NCBI GenBank assembly: GCA_032717465.1
Contig: CM064715.1
Span: 37,773,604 to 37,837,603, forward strand
Length of the DNA stretch: 64,000 nt
Direction of reading: 5' to 3'
DNA from: Coenobita brevimanus
Lineage: Eukaryota > Arthropoda > Malacostraca > Decapoda > Coenobitidae
How positions within the stretch are numbered: position 1 is the first letter of the stretch; each line of letters starts with the position of its first letter. Under the pieces are notes generated by a model. That model did no database searches. It was not told the origin of the DNA and saw only the letters and a list, made by a program, of their open reading frames with translations. Positions 1 through 11,165 of this stretch are shown here, in pieces. The position numbers were made by a program, and so were the translations under genes.

Positions 1-553
1 AAATTTCCAAGTAATGCTCTGCTGTAAATCTTCCCTCACTCCGAGCCAGGTCCCAACTCCATACAGATGGACCCACCCCCACACATTACAAGTGACGTGA
101 CCGCTCCATCCCACGTAAAAGATGGTAGCTTCGTCATACCTGTCGTAGGAAAACAGAATGATCAATGAAGATGATGAAGAGATTAAGGTAACGCTGAGTC
201 TCGACCGTACTGCATATGGGTTATCACCGACTCCACTAGAAACCGAATATATTTTGAGTTATTTTACAAGCTTCCTGCAGGTCAGAATAAATATAATCGA
301 TATAAACTTTCATTGTTCCCGCGCAAGCAGAGGAACAGCCTATTCATCCCTTGCACTTCCTGTCTTTCTCCCTTCTTTCAGTCCCCTTTTCCTCTCACCT
401 CCCTGTCCCTTCTTCTCTTTCTCCCTCTTTTATTCAGTGTTTCTCTTCTTTCCTCCCCTCTCAAATTGCATCCTGCCTCACTTCTTCATTTCCTTCCTAT
501 CTTTTTCCTTCCCTCCCTGTGTCTTTCCCTATCATCATCCGGCCCATAAATTA
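1..553. other. No recognisable gene; pyrimidine-rich tract
   Basis: No protein family, RNA gene or repeat family is recognised here. From about 350 to 545 the plus strand is strongly biased to C and T (runs of TCCCTT and TTCCTC type), so the open frames across it are low-complexity Ser/Pro/Phe/Leu strings and are not credible genes. Confidence 0.6.
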
Positions 554-584
<31 letters not shown>

Positions 585-601
585 TATAATAATAATAATA
601 A
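554..601. repeat. (TAA)n microsatellite
   Basis: About sixteen TAA/AAT units with one interruption. The array abuts the 3' end of the RTE-1 copy A LINE, so it may have grown from that element's tail or marks the target into which the LINE inserted. Confidence 0.85.
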
Positions 602-993
602 TCTATCTATTGCCAGATGCCTTAATCCCATATGGGGTGGCCACAAACAAATCGCCTCCACGTCGCCCTGTCCCCCGCCATTTCACTGCCCTGCTCCCAG
701 CTCACATCCCCCTCCCTCATATACCGTATCTCTCCACTCCATCCCTCCATCTCATCCTTGGCCTCCCCCTCTTCCCTTCCACCGCATACACACACTCTCT
801 TCGTCAGTCTCTCACTCTCCATCCTCTCCACAGTGTGTTTCTCCTAATGCTTCCTATCACATCGACATCCACACCACAACGCTAAGTTTGTCAGTCTGTC
901 TCTCCATGTGACTCCACATGCTCCTCTCAAATAACTCATTTCCACTCCACTCACTCTTGACTTGTATCCCTCCAACAAGGTCCAAGCTTTGTT

Positions 994-2484
994 TCAATAA
1001 GTTAGAGCTGGTATCACAATACTGTCATGTAGTAACTTTTTCACTTCCATGTTCAATTCCCTCTTTCTTATCACTGCTTTCAAGGAATCAGGAACCGTTT
1101 TTCCTTGCTGTACCCTTTCAAGCACTTCACCCTCCAAACTTCCATCCTTACTCATCACACTACCCAAGTAGTTAAAAGTACTGACATTTTCCATTTCCTC
1201 CTTATTCAACCTCACTGTACATTCATTGACTTCACTTCTCTCGAAGACCATAACTTTACTCTTCCCTACATTCACCATTAGATTCCATTTCTTACACACT
1301 CTCCCAGACTCATCCACCAAGCCTTGCAGATCCCCTTTGTCTTAACAACAGTATCATCTGCAAACAACAGTATACCGAGTTTCCAGACACTGCCCTCTCT
1401 CATTAGCGCCACTCCAACATCCACTGCCTTACTTTGTGTCTCTTTTATAACCTCATCCATTTACAGATTGAACAACAATAGAGACATGACACATCCCTGT
1501 TTCAACCCAACCTTCAAACACAACAATTCACTCAGTTCACTATTCACACGCACTGCAGCCTTAGCCCCCTCATACATACTCTTACAGCATTCAACAACTT
1601 CCCATCTACTCCATATATTCTTAATACTTTCCACAATCCTTGTCTACCCACTCTGTCATATGCTTTCTCAAAATCCATGAAAGCCGCATACAACTTCTTT
1701 CCCTTCTCTAGAAACTTTTCTACTAAAGATCTGAGAATGAATATCTGATCTACACAACCTCTTCCCTTCCTAATACCTCCCTGTTCTTCTCCAACTAATT
1801 CCTCTGTTATTTCCCTGACTCTGTCAATAAGTATCCTACCATATACTTCTCCCATTACACTAAGAAGACAAATGCCCCTATGATAACCACACACTTCTTT
1901 TTCCCCTTTTCCTTTGTAGAAGGGAATATTTATACCTGACTTCCAATCCTCCAGGACTCTACCTTCCTCCCAGGCAAACCTGCACATCTTCCACATCCAT
2001 TCTACTATTATCTCTCCCACATGATTCAGCATTTCACCTCACACTCCAATTCCTGGGGCTTTCCTCATTTTGACTTTCTTCATTGCTTCTACAATTTCCA
2101 TCCTACCGATTTCCTCCTCTCTTCTTACATCCCTCGTTCTCCCAGCCATTCCCCAACCACTTATACTTGTATTACTTTAATTCTCAATATTCAACAAATC
2201 CTTAAAGTGTTCTCTCCATCTGCTCACTCTTTCTCCCCTCTCCACTAGTAATCTACCATTTTTACCTTTCACTCCCCGACTAACTTCAATGTCACCCTGT
2301 CTAACTCTCTTACTTCTTTCCAGAACATTTTCTTACGGTCCCTCGACTTTACACTCAAATTCCTTCCAAATTCCTCGTCCACTCTCTTCTTACTCTCTCT
2401 TACTAATCTTTTCACCTCTCTCCTCCTCCCTACATATAACTCTCTCTTCTGATTCTCAACTTCTTCCACGCCCTTGTTTCTCAT
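994..2484 (-). pseudogene. RTE-1 copy A reverse transcriptase remnant
   Basis: Reverse transcriptase of the LINE, broken into several open pieces. At 2032-1544 a 162-residue piece has KGKGEKE, GGIRKGRGCVDQIF and FMDFEKAYDRV, RT motifs around the first catalytic aspartate. At 1460-1278 LFADDTVV carries the YADD-box equivalent. At 1320-994 the thumb/connection part reads VMVFERSEVNE and FNYLGSVMSKDG. The piece at 2484-2269 precedes the RT core. At least three frame changes are needed to read through. Confidence 0.8.
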
Positions 2485-2670
2485 CCACTCACTATATGCT
2501 TACTTCTTTTGTGTGACAGCTTCTCTCTCCTCTTCATTCCACCATGCTGTTCCTTGCACCCCCTTTCCTCTTCTCTTCATCCCACACACCACCTCACATG
2601 CTTCACAGAGTTTTTCTATCTTGCATACACCTTCCACGTCCCTCATCTGCTCCAATCCATATTTACCCAA

Positions 2671-3560
2671 TCACTCCACTTCCCTCTTATACTCTGCCTT
2701 TTTTCCATTCTCTTGTAACTTTCCCACCCTCGTTGTATGTACTATTTCCTCCTGTCCTTCCTTTCCTCTATTTCTCCATTTTATTTGGACTTTAATTCTG
2801 ACCACCACCATGTGGTGGTCCAGAAGTCCACTCCCCAAACCTCTATATACTCTTGCATGCATTACACACCTTCACATCCTTTCATCCACTCACACATCAA
2901 TCACTGCCTTCCTTTCATTCAGTTCACCACCCACCCTTCTCATCACTCGCCATGTATACCTGTGGATCATTTTGTGCCTGAAGAGGATATTGGCTATCAC
3001 CAAACCCCTCGCGGCACAAATGTTCGGTAAAGCACTGCCACTCTCATCTATCTCAGCAGGCACACCCCACTCACCAACTACCTTCACATTCCCTTCTTTA
3101 CCATTCATATCAGCAATCAAAAATACTCTCTCATTCGTTTCAAACTTTTCCATGCACACTTCCACATTTGTCCAGAACTCTTCTCTCACTCTGCTTGCAC
3201 GATCTTGCATTGGCGCATACGTGCACACAATCGCCCACATTTGTAGTCCAACTTTCAATCTTACCCACACAATCCTTGAGCCAACTGATCCATACTCTTT
3301 TATGTTCTCCTTCCATCTGTTACTCACAACAATACACACTCCTTCTTTTGCCCTCTCGTTCTCACCTATTCCCGCACATACATCCCATCCATACTCCCAT
3401 TCTCTCACACTCTCACCTCTCCATTTAGTTTCAGTTAATCCACATACATCCACTTTCACACCCTGAAGCACCTGGGCAATCTCTCTCTTTCACCTCATTT
3501 GCACCCCTTGCATTCCACGTCGCCATCCGTATCATGTCCTTTGTTCGGTCCTTAGTCGTC
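2671..3560 (-). pseudogene. RTE-1 copy A endonuclease domain
   Basis: Exonuclease-endonuclease-phosphatase type endonuclease that nicks target DNA for LINE integration. Near the start it reads MATWNARG, then CGLTETKWRGE with the metal-binding glutamate, a WVRLKVG stretch, and LIADMNGKEGN, the D-x-N catalytic motif. The frame shifts near 3470, between the MATWNARG start and the rest. A second remnant continues over 2862-2671, where a DHHMVVV motif (the family's catalytic D-H pair) is visible. The segment joins the RT segment downstream. It is inactive because of frameshifts. Confidence 0.8.
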
Positions 3561-3679
3561 AACTTTTGGTCAGTCCTGGTCCGAGGCTCCGTGTTCGTAT
3601 TTTTAGTCAGTTGTTTTCCGGGGAAGGGCACTAACCCTCCGCCAACCCACTTGCTGTCACGTAGGGAACACGTGTTGGT

Positions 3680-3835
3680 TGGTTATAAGGTTACCACCCA
3701 GCGTTGTAAATGGTTTCCTGGTTTACAGGAAATCATTTGGCTTGCCACTTAATGTAGAGCTACCCTAAAAAAAACAGAGTACCACTACACTAAGTGGGTG
3801 GATGATGGGGACTCCCACCTACCACATAATATAAT
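3680..3835. repeat. Unclassified short repeat, copy 1
   Basis: Matches 4127-4430 in direct orientation. The shared blocks run from GGTTAT..ACCACCCAGC through TACAGGAAA.CATTTGG.TTG to a terminal block ending CTACCAC..AATATA. Copy 1 contains a short A-run and copy 2 an extra purine-rich stretch. It sits at the 5' side of RTE-1 copy A, so it may include the outermost 5' UTR of that element. Orientation and class are unknown. Confidence 0.5.
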
Positions 3836-3898
3836 AATAATGATGATGGTGATAATAATAATGATAATAATAATAATAATAATAATATTGTAATAATA
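3826..3898. repeat. AAT/GAT-rich microsatellite
   Basis: Imperfect array of AATAAT and GATGAT units at the end of the short repeat. It is followed by four CCATC units that form the tail of the next element. Confidence 0.8.
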
Positions 3899-4126
3899 AT
3901 CCATCCATCCATCCATCATCCAATTTCACGTTGCCCCATGAGAACCGTAGGAGCCCGGAGTTAGGCAAGTTGATCCTGACAATTAAGATGAGAGTGACTC
4001 TCACTCATCCCTGAGTGGCATTACGTGAGCAATACACTCCAACCATCCCTTAGATATAAACCTTCACTGGTTCCATCTGACTGGAGTGCCATAATTACCC
4101 ACTAAACCACCAGGCGCCATAATTTG
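3899..4126 (-). mobile_element. tRNA-derived SINE-like element, minus strand
   Basis: Read on the minus strand it begins GGCGCCTGGTGGTTTAGTGG, a good match to a tRNA box A. A degenerate box B-like GGTTTATATC follows about 40 bases later. The body ends in a (GATG)n tail (CCATC repeats on the plus strand at 3900-3918). A block near the 3' end, GTTGATCCTGACAAT, recurs alone at 5810-5824, which supports repeat status. Box B is weak, so the tRNA origin is an inference. Confidence 0.45.
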
Positions 4127-4430
4127 GTTATATGGGTACCACCCAGCATAGTAAACTGTTTCTTGGTGTACAGGAAACCATTTGGTTTGTCACTCAGTGT
4201 GAGTCACCCATAGGCAGAAGGAAGAGGAAAGAATGAAGGAAAGATAGATAGAAGAGTGAGTGTAAAATCACCCGTAGGCAGAAGGACGAGGAAAAAATGA
4301 AGTAAAGTACGACAGAAGAGGAAGGAAATAAAAAAGGAAGGAGGAAAGGAAAGGACAGACACCCGACAACAGCACTACAATGAGTGAGTGGATGGTGAGC
4401 ACCCTCACCTACCACTACGTAATATATATA
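4127..4430. repeat. Unclassified short repeat, copy 2
   Basis: Direct repeat of 3680-3835. It carries an internal purine-rich insertion (4200-4360) containing an imperfect tandem repeat of CACCCGTAGGCAGAAGGA type. It ends in (TA)n followed by T-rich sequence. No coding content is seen. Confidence 0.5.
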
Positions 4431-4611
4431 TTTTTTTTATTGTTGCTGCCATTACTATTTTCACAGTACCGGTAGCTATTACTTTCACCATTCTCTGAAT
4501 GACAGGAGAAATAGAGGAATGGAAATGGAGAGGGTTAGAATTGCTTATTTTATCTCTACAAACAATTAACGATGAAGGTGATGATGAGTGAATATGTCTA
4601 AGGATTCAAAG
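4431..4611. other. No recognisable feature
   Basis: Short A/T-rich spacer between the repeat and the Tc1 fragment; nothing recognised. Confidence 0.5.
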
Positions 4612-5170
4612 CGAACAGGGGTCTTACCTAGCATTGACCATCCTCCAGCAATGTGCTCTCCCATGGCTGGATGATGAGAAGGTCTTTCCTTAGAGAAAAT
4701 TACTCCTGCCCAGAAGTCGAGCCCTTTGTCACTGTATCGCTGAACTGAAGGTGGCGTTCTTTGTGGTTGTCTGTCATTTTGTCCTTTGTTGCTGCAGCAC
4801 TGCTATGAAGACCTGCTGCATTAAATCTTCTCCTCACTGTCCTATATGACAGCCTAACAGTAAGCAGCTCTTAATTTCACTGATCTTGGGAAAAGCATCT
4901 TGATTAACTGGCCCAAAAATTCTTCTGTCATCGTCGGCAGTAGTTTTTTTGGCTGTTCCAGGCGATTTGCGGGCATCGACATATCCTTCTTCTTTGTACC
5001 GGTTCAACCAAAAACAAACTGCTGTTCTTGATATCCCCAGTGATCTTCCTATTTCTGAGGGCGTTGATCCAGCCATGTCTATTCCTATGATGCAATTTCT
5101 TGTGAATTTTCTGTCAGTGACCGTATGATCCATTATAAAGGGTTTTGAGAAGTGAAATGACTGATGCCGA
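4612..5170 (-). pseudogene. Tc1-type transposase fragment
   Basis: Minus-strand N-terminal half of a Tc1/mariner-superfamily transposase, which would bind the inverted repeats and cut and paste the element. The helix-turn-helix part is clear: a MAGSTPSEIGRSLGISRTAV stretch, then WLNRYKEEGYVDARKSPG and the second DNA-binding module. After a frame change near 4835, TVRRRFNAAGLHS and, in another frame, LDFWAGVIFSKERP are readable. In family members this last motif normally reads VIFSDE with a catalytic aspartate; here that residue is lysine. Homology stops near 4620, so the catalytic half is missing. It is a dead fragment and no terminal repeats were found. Confidence 0.8.
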
Positions 5171-5196
5171 GACGCCTGTAACAACTGGAATGCCAA

Positions 5197-5506
5197 CTAA
5201 TTGAGATATCCACTGCAAGCTCCTTACATCTGGCCAGGCAAGTGACATTTCCACTTCACACATACTTGTAGGTTAAAATTACAAAAGCAGACAATGCAGG
5301 TTTGATCTTCAACCTCTCGAGAATCAGCATGTGGAACTGTCAGTATTTCCCTGCGAGCCAATTAACGTTCACCTTCATACTTGCAAACACCCTTCTGCCA
5401 CAATTTTCGCCAAAGATTCCTCTATATTTCCCCTCACCTTTACTTTCCAATTCACAGCATATCAATAGTCATGATAATAATTGCACACACACACACACAC
5501 ACACAC
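5197..5506. repeat. Spacer ending in (CA)n
   Basis: No gene is recognised. A (CA)n array occupies 5483-5506 and abuts the tail of the RTE-1 derivative that follows. Confidence 0.6.
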
Positions 5507-5746
5507 TCTATCTATCTATAGCTCGACGCCCTAATCCCGCAAAGGGTGGCCACAGAATGTCCTTCCTCCGTTCCTTAGTTGTCAACGTATGGTCCGTCCT
5601 GGTCCGAGGCGCTTTATTCGCTCGTTTAGTTAGTTCTTTTTACGGGGTGGGGCACTAACCTACCACCAACCCTTTTAGTCGCCTCGTACGACAAGCAGGG
5701 ATGCTGGGGGAGTATTCTTGAAACCCCCCCTACCCCCAGGGGGGGC
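5507..5746 (-). mobile_element. Internally deleted RTE-1 derivative, form 1
   Basis: About 240 bp on the minus strand. It begins with the RTE-1 5' UTR (the C/G-rich start, then CATCCCTGCTTGTCG and GGTTGGTGGTAGGTTAGTGC) and jumps directly to the last 40 bases of the 3' end (GGTGGCCACCC in inverse, then the TAGA tail). The internal join lies at about 5562-5565 (GGCCAC to AGAATGTCC on the plus strand). Everything coding is removed. A second derivative at 54562-54856 has a different internal join. Confidence 0.75.
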
Positions 5747-5752
5747 ACACAC

Positions 5753-5754
<2 letters not shown>

Positions 5755-5803
<49 letters not shown>

Positions 5804-5826
5804 CACACACGTTGATCCTGACAATC

Positions 5827-5868
<42 letters not shown>

Positions 5869-5908
5869 ATTGTAGCACTAGCCGTGTGTGTGTGTGTGTG
5901 TGTGTGGG
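5755..5908. repeat. Microsatellite cluster (TA)n, (GA)n, (GT)n
   Basis: (TA)n at 5755-5803, (AG)n at 5829-5865 and (GT)n at 5884-5908, separated by short unique blocks. The open frames across them are artefacts of the repeats. Confidence 0.9.
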
Positions 5909-6365
5909 CACACACATTTGTATAGCATAATCATGTGTGAGACACATTTGTATAGCATAATCATGTTTCCTCTTTTCCTTCTCTCCAGTAGTGTTGACAG
6001 ATGCAATTTTTCTAGTCTTTCTTTGTAGCTTAGATCCCTTAAGCTTGGTACACATCTTGCAGCGGCCCTATGAACTTTTTCAATCTATGTGTTTCTTCAG
6101 ATGAGGATTCCAGACTGCTGATGCATACTCCAGGGTCGGTCTGATGAATGATGTTATTTTTCTCAGCATGTCTTCATTTATGTATGTGAATGCTATTCTC
6201 ATATTAGTAAGCATTGTATGCATGTTCCGTACTTTCTCACTGATGTGGTCAGCCAGAGATAGTCTGTTATTGATAATCACTCCTAGGTCCTTCTCTCTTT
6301 GATATGCGTAGGGTTTTACTTCCTAACTTATAATCCAAATCTGGTCTATTACTTTTTTAGTAAAA
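5909..6365 (-). mobile_element. CR1-type LINE fragment B
   Basis: A 5'- and 3'-truncated piece of the CR1 family seen more fully at 24482-25609 and 31033-32165. The minus strand encodes the connection region downstream of RT: INNRLSLADHISEKVRNM, then SFIRPTLEYASAVWNPHLKK. The 5' limit is near 6365, just after the NNR motif. At the 3' side a unit of about 30 bases (ACACATTTGTATAGCATAATC) is tandemly duplicated over 5911-5965. There is no intact frame. Confidence 0.75.
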
Positions 6366-6412
6366 GAGCAAAAAAACACAAGAAAGTAACTAATAAAGGT
6401 TGGTTTATTTTG

Positions 6413-8450
6413 TTTTCCTATCTATCTATCTATCTATCTATTTCCAGACGCCTCAATCCCGTTCGGGGTGGCCACAAACAAATCGCCTCCACGTCGCCCT
6501 GTCCTCCGCCATTTCACTGTCCCGTTCCCAACTCACCTCCCCCCTCTCTCATATACCTCTCCACCCCATCCCTCCATCTCATCCTCGGCCTCCCCATCCC
6601 TCTTCCCCCCTCCACCTCACTCACATACACTCTCTTCGTCAGTCTTTCACCCTCCATCCTCTCCACATGGCCAAACCACCTCAGTGTATTCCTCCAAACG
6701 CTTCCTATCACATCCACACAACAACGCTCCTTTATATTCTCATTTGTCAGCCTGTCTCTCCAAGTGAATCCACAGGCTCCTCTTAAATAATTCATTTCCA
6801 CTGCTCTCACTCTTGACTTGTGTCCTTCCAGCAAAGTCCAAGCTTCACTTCCATACGTTAGAGTTGGTATCACAATACTGTCATGTAGTAACTTTTTCGC
6901 TTCCATGCTCACTTCCCTGTTTCTTATCACTGCTTTCAAGGAACCAGCAACCTTTCTTCCTTGCTGTATCCTTTCAAGCACTTCACCCTCCAAACCTCCA
7001 TCCTTACTCATCACACTACCCAAGTACTTAAACGTACTCACATTTTCCAATTGCTCACCATCCAACCTCGCTGTACATTCACTGACTTCACCTCTCTCAA
7101 AGACCATCACTTTACTCTTCCCTACATTCACCTTTAGATTCCGTTTCATACACACTTTTCCAAACTCATCCACCAAGCCTTGCACCTCCCCATCGTCTTC
7201 ATTCAACAACACAGTATCATCTGCAAACAACGGTACAGGACACTACCCTCTCTCACCAGGGCCACTCCAACATCCACTAGCCTACCTTGTACTTCTTTTA
7301 TTACCCCATCCATGTACAGATTGAACAACCATGGAGACATGACACATCCCTGTTTCAACCCAACCTTCAAAGATAAAAATTCACTCAGTTCACCATCCAC
7401 ACGCACTGCAGCCTTAGCACCATCATACATACTCTTCACAGCATTCAACAACTTCCCATCTACTCCATATATTCTTAATACATTCCACAATCCTTGTCTA
7501 TCCACCCTGTCATATGCTTTCTCCAAATCCATGAAAGCTGCATACAACTTCTTCCCCTTCTCTAGAAACTTTTTCACTAAAGATCTAAGAATGAATATCT
7601 GATCTTCACAACCTCTTCCCTTCCTAAAGCCTCCCTGTTCTTCTCCAACTAATTCCTCTATTCTTTCTCTAACTCTGTCAATAAGTATCCTGCCATACAC
7701 TTTTCCTATTATACGAAGAAGACAGATTACCACACACTTCCTTTTCCTTTGTACAAGGAAATAATCATACCTGACATCCAATCCTCCGGGACTCTACCTT
7801 CCTCCCAGGCCAATCTGCACATTTTCCACATCCATTCTACTACTAACTCTCCCCCATACTCCAGCAATTCACCACACACTCCATCAATTCCTGGGGCTTT
7901 CCCCAATTTAGCTTTCTTCATTGCTTCCACAACTTCTATCCTACTGGTTTCTTCCCATCTTCTCACCTCCCTCCTCCCAGCCATTCCCCAGCCACTTATA
8001 CTCGCATTACTTCCATCCTCTATGTTCAACAATTCCTTAAAGTGTTCTCTCCATCTGCTCACTTTTTCCCCCTTCTCCACTAGTAATCTACCATTTTTAT
8101 CTTTCACTCCTCTGCTAACTTCACTTCCACCCTGTCTTACTCTTTTCACCTCTTCCCAGAACATTTTCTTACAGTCCCTCCACTTTACACTCATGTTCCT
8201 TCCAAATTCCTCATCCACTCTCTTACTCTCTCTTACTAATCTTTTCACCTCTCTCTTTCTTTCTACATATAACTCTCTCTTCTGCCTCTCAATTTCTTCC
8301 ACGCCCCTATTTCTCATCCATTCATTGTATGCTTTCTTCTTTTGTGCCACAGCCTGTCTCACCTCTTCAGTCCACCACGCTGTTCCTTGCACACCCCTCC
8401 GTCTTCTCTTCATCCCACACACCACATCACATGCAGCACATATTTCTTTT
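6413..8450 (-). mobile_element. RTE-1 LINE, copy B (5'-truncated)
   Basis: Minus-strand copy lacking the endonuclease region; homology begins near 8450 and runs to the tail at 6413-6442, a clean (TATC)n on the plus strand. The 3' half is the best preserved of the family. A 5' truncation of this kind is usual for LINEs that reverse transcribe from the 3' end. Confidence 0.85.
6514..8425 (-). pseudogene. RTE-1 copy B reverse transcriptase and C-terminal region
   Basis: Three overlapping frames carry one broken protein. At 8425-7727 is the pre-RT region with GKAPGIDGVCGELL, the PGxDG RT motif. At 7781-7203 is the RT core with GGFRKGRGCEDQIF, FMDLEKAYDRV and GLKQGCVMSPWLFNLYMDG. At 7230-6514, MFADDTVLLNEDDG opens a 238-residue piece that continues through FKYLGSVMSKDG, YGSEAWTLL, ACGFTWRDR, RWFGHVERM and GRPRMRWRDGVE to near the end of the protein. 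Two frameshifts, near 7750 and 7215, separate the pieces. The C-terminal motifs are typical of RTE-clade proteins. Confidence 0.85.
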
Positions 8451-8765
8451 CTAACAAATTTGTCTGTTTATTTATTCACTAATATTTACACACTATTTAC
8501 ACATTATTTCACTGTTTTTAGCATTTCTTGGCAGCATGACACTCCCTAAAGTCTAGCTGTGGTCAGTACAAGTGTACTCAAACACCCATACAATCTCCCC
8601 CACACCCCTCAGGGCCCCCTAGTAGCCCTCCCCACCACCCCACCCCTCCCAACCACTACCCCAATCCTGAACCAGCATCAGCTGGTTCCAAGGCCACACT
8701 CTCCCTACACCAGCCTCCCACCACCCTCCACCACAACCCTCCTCACTGCTGAATGAAGTAGAAAG
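8451..8765. other. No recognisable gene; C-rich low-complexity
   Basis: A/T-rich at 8451-8550, then a C-rich stretch (8590-8750, many CCCCACC runs on the plus strand). Nothing is recognised. It may be the 5' flank of the RTE-2 fragment. Confidence 0.5.
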
Positions 8766-9566
8766 GTGCTTGGAGGAATGAAAAATGTGTTTAGATGTCA
8801 TACACTTAGTATGGATGTAAAGAGAAGGCTGTATGAGGGTGTAGCAGTATCAACTGTGTTATATTGTGCTGAAACATCGGGTGCAGCAGAGAGGAAACGT
8901 TTGAATGTAATGGAGATGAGGTGTCTGAGGAGTATGTGTGGAGTGACACAGATGGATTGAGTGAGAAATGATGAAGTGCGAAGGAGAACTGGAGTTTTGC
9001 AGAAGATGGCTGATCGAGCTGACCAGAGGGTGTTGCGATGGTTTGGGCATATGGAGAGAATAGATAATGAGCAACTGGTGTAAAAGATAACTAAGTCTAA
9101 TGTGAGAGGTGTAAGGTTGAGAGGAAGATCACGAATAGGATGGATGGACAGTGTGATGAGAGCGCTGGATGCGAGAGGGATGTCTGTTGGGCAAGGAAGA
9201 GTGGCTCTGTGTGATAGAATGGAGAGAAATTGTGATTGAATAAATGATGACACAGCCCTGAGGGGATATTCTCCTGCATTTGTTTGATCAGCTGATGAGG
9301 TCAGGTGTGGGTAAGGGGATGGGTCTATTATGATGTGACAGGTGTAAACCAGCTCTGCTGTCAGGACCTGTTGCAGATGTCACTGATTGCACTGCGTAGT
9401 TGACCCTCATGCAGTGTGGTGCAGTTAGGATCTGTCCCTCCTCCCATCTGGGGCTAAGATTCGAATGAATGTGTTTGAGTGGACGAGTAAATTGGGAGCG
9501 CGTCATCCTGTCTCGGCTACCTCCTTTTCCTTGGAGGAAGCAGCCTAGGTATATAGATAGATAGAT
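8766..9566 (+). mobile_element. RTE-type LINE, family RTE-2, 3' fragment
   Basis: Plus-strand 3' end of a second RTE-like family. The coding part (8766-9240) reads MDVKRRLYEGVAVSTVLYCAE, then LNVMEMRCLRSMCGVTQMD, VLRWFGHMERI and GWMDSVMRALDARGMSVGQG, interrupted by stops at 8958, after NEQLV near 9081, and near 9239. The 3' UTR follows (9241-9540) and ends in a TAGA-type tail at 9549-9566. The same 3' UTR recurs at 32925-33095 and, on the minus strand, at 49165-49540. RTE-2 differs in sequence from RTE-1 but shares the WFGHMER-type motif and tail type. Confidence 0.75.
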
Positions 9567-10347
9567 ATACCTTTCTTGAATAGGGGAACAATGTTTGCTT
9601 TCTTACAAATATCAGGTAGCTTACCTTGACCCAAGGATTCCTTGATTATATATATTGGTCTACTTTACTCTTTTGTACATGAGATTTTATCAGGATCATT
9701 TGCTTTTCCTTTGTCTAAATTACTTAACTCCTCCTGTATTTCTTTTTCTGATATTTGCATATCTGGTAATATGTGTGGGCATGCTTGTTCCATATCATCT
9801 CTCTCAAAATTATTTTCTTCTGTAAAAACTAATTGGAAATTTTTATTTAGTGCTTGATAAATATCTTTCTCTTGTGCATAGATGACCTCCTCGTCCGTAA
9901 TGGACTGTATTGTATCTTTAACTTTGGTTTTGCTTCAGATGTAGCTGTAAAATAGCTTCGGTTGATCACAACTTTTATTTATAATGTCTTCCTCAAACCA
10001 TCTTTGGGCTTCTCTCTTTTTCCTTGTATAATCGTTTCTTACCTGTTTAAAGTTACTATATGCCCTCTCACTGTTGTGTCTTCTGTATCTATTCCACAGC
10101 AAGTCTCATTATTTCTTTTGATTTTTTACATTCTTTATTAAACCATTTTTGTTCTTTTCTGCCTTGTTGTGCTGTGGGATGTATTTTTGTACTTCTATTT
10201 CTTAAATTCGTAAACTTTTCTATATACACCATTTAAATCTTGTCCTCTAAGCTCCTTTTCCCAATCTATTTCTAAGAAGTACTTATTTAGGTCATGGCAT
10301 TTTTCCCTTTTTGTAGTTTAGGCTCTTTTTTGTAACTCTCATTACTG

Positions 10348-11165
10348 TTAACTGTCATATGCAATCCTGAAGTTGCAATTTAATACTGCATGGTCACGTT
10401 TGCCGAATGGAGGGTGATACATTATATTGTCAAAACCATTTTCTTGCCTAGTAAATATAAGCTCTAGTACTGACTGATCATAAAGTCCTCTTTTTATGGT
10501 GTTTTCCCTTACATGTTGTGTTAGGAAAAACTCTTGCACAAGGTCCATGAGCTTTTGGTCTGAACAGCTTTCATGGCTTCTTACATCTAGAGTATTCCAA
10601 TTTATATTTGTATTGAAATCTCCAATTAATATACTTCTCTCAGATTTCTTTCCCATTCCATGTAGTAATGCTCTTAAACTCTGAATTATACTCTCTGCCA
10701 GGTCTTCATATTCGCCTCTTTCCCAAGTGTTTGTTCTGGGTGGCATGTATAAATCTGTCACAATTATTTTCCCTTCAGATGTAGCAATCTCTACTGCAAT
10801 CAGTTCTACTTGTGAGGGCATATCTAGTTCTATTTCTCTGACTTGTAGATTTTTCTTTGTTAATAATATACTGTAATTCCTCCTCCCTTTTTTACACTCC
10901 TATCTCTTCTCCATATATTGTACTCCTCTAAATTTAGGGCATCGTTTGATATCCTTGAGGTTAATTTTGTTTCAGTTAGGCACATAATATATGGTTCCTT
11001 TTCTCTAGTATAATCCTTCATCTCTAATAATTTAGATACAATTCCATCTACATTTGAGTACATGAACTTAATCATCTTGTTTACATACCTGCCATAGCTT
11101 GAGTCTATTACCCTCCTTTTTTTATTCCCTTCTGGATATTTACCACTTTCGTACCTGCAATCCAA
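10348..11165 (-). pseudogene. CR1 LINE A endonuclease
   Basis: Apurinic-type endonuclease domain of ORF2. At 11165-10860 the minus strand reads IKFMYSNVDGIVSKLLEM and then YIMCLTETKLT, the glutamate motif. At 10821-10348 it reads VTDLYMPPRTN, ILIGDFNTNINW (the D-x-N motif), a DQSVLELIF stretch and FGKRDHAVLNCNF (the catalytic D-H pair). One frameshift near 10840 separates the two parts. ORF1 lies immediately upstream. Confidence 0.85.

Larger units (their letters stand above)
603..3665 (-). mobile_element. RTE-type LINE, family RTE-1, copy A
   Basis: Near full-length non-LTR retrotransposon on the minus strand. In 5' to 3' order it has a short 5' UTR (3640-3560), an apurinic-type endonuclease domain (to about 2890), a linker, reverse transcriptase (2484 to about 1280) and a C-terminal region (to about 620). 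It ends in a short (TAGA)-like tail at 601-612. The same layout is found at 6413-8450, 40430-43560 and 55478-58257, which defines the family. Several frameshifts and stops split the coding region, so it is dead. The RTE clade is inferred from the endonuclease-RT-only layout, the YGSEAW and RWFGHVERM motifs seen in sister copies, and the microsatellite-like tail in place of poly(A). Confidence 0.85.

Noticed and set aside
158..589. 143-codon open frame on the plus strand
   Set aside because: Mostly low-complexity Phe/Ser/Pro and a poly-Ile tail translated from a pyrimidine tract and (TAA)n; no motif.
2474..3466. 330-codon plus-strand frame rich in Ser/Pro/His/Thr
   Set aside because: Antisense of the RTE-1 copy A endonuclease and RT; the minus strand carries the real motifs.
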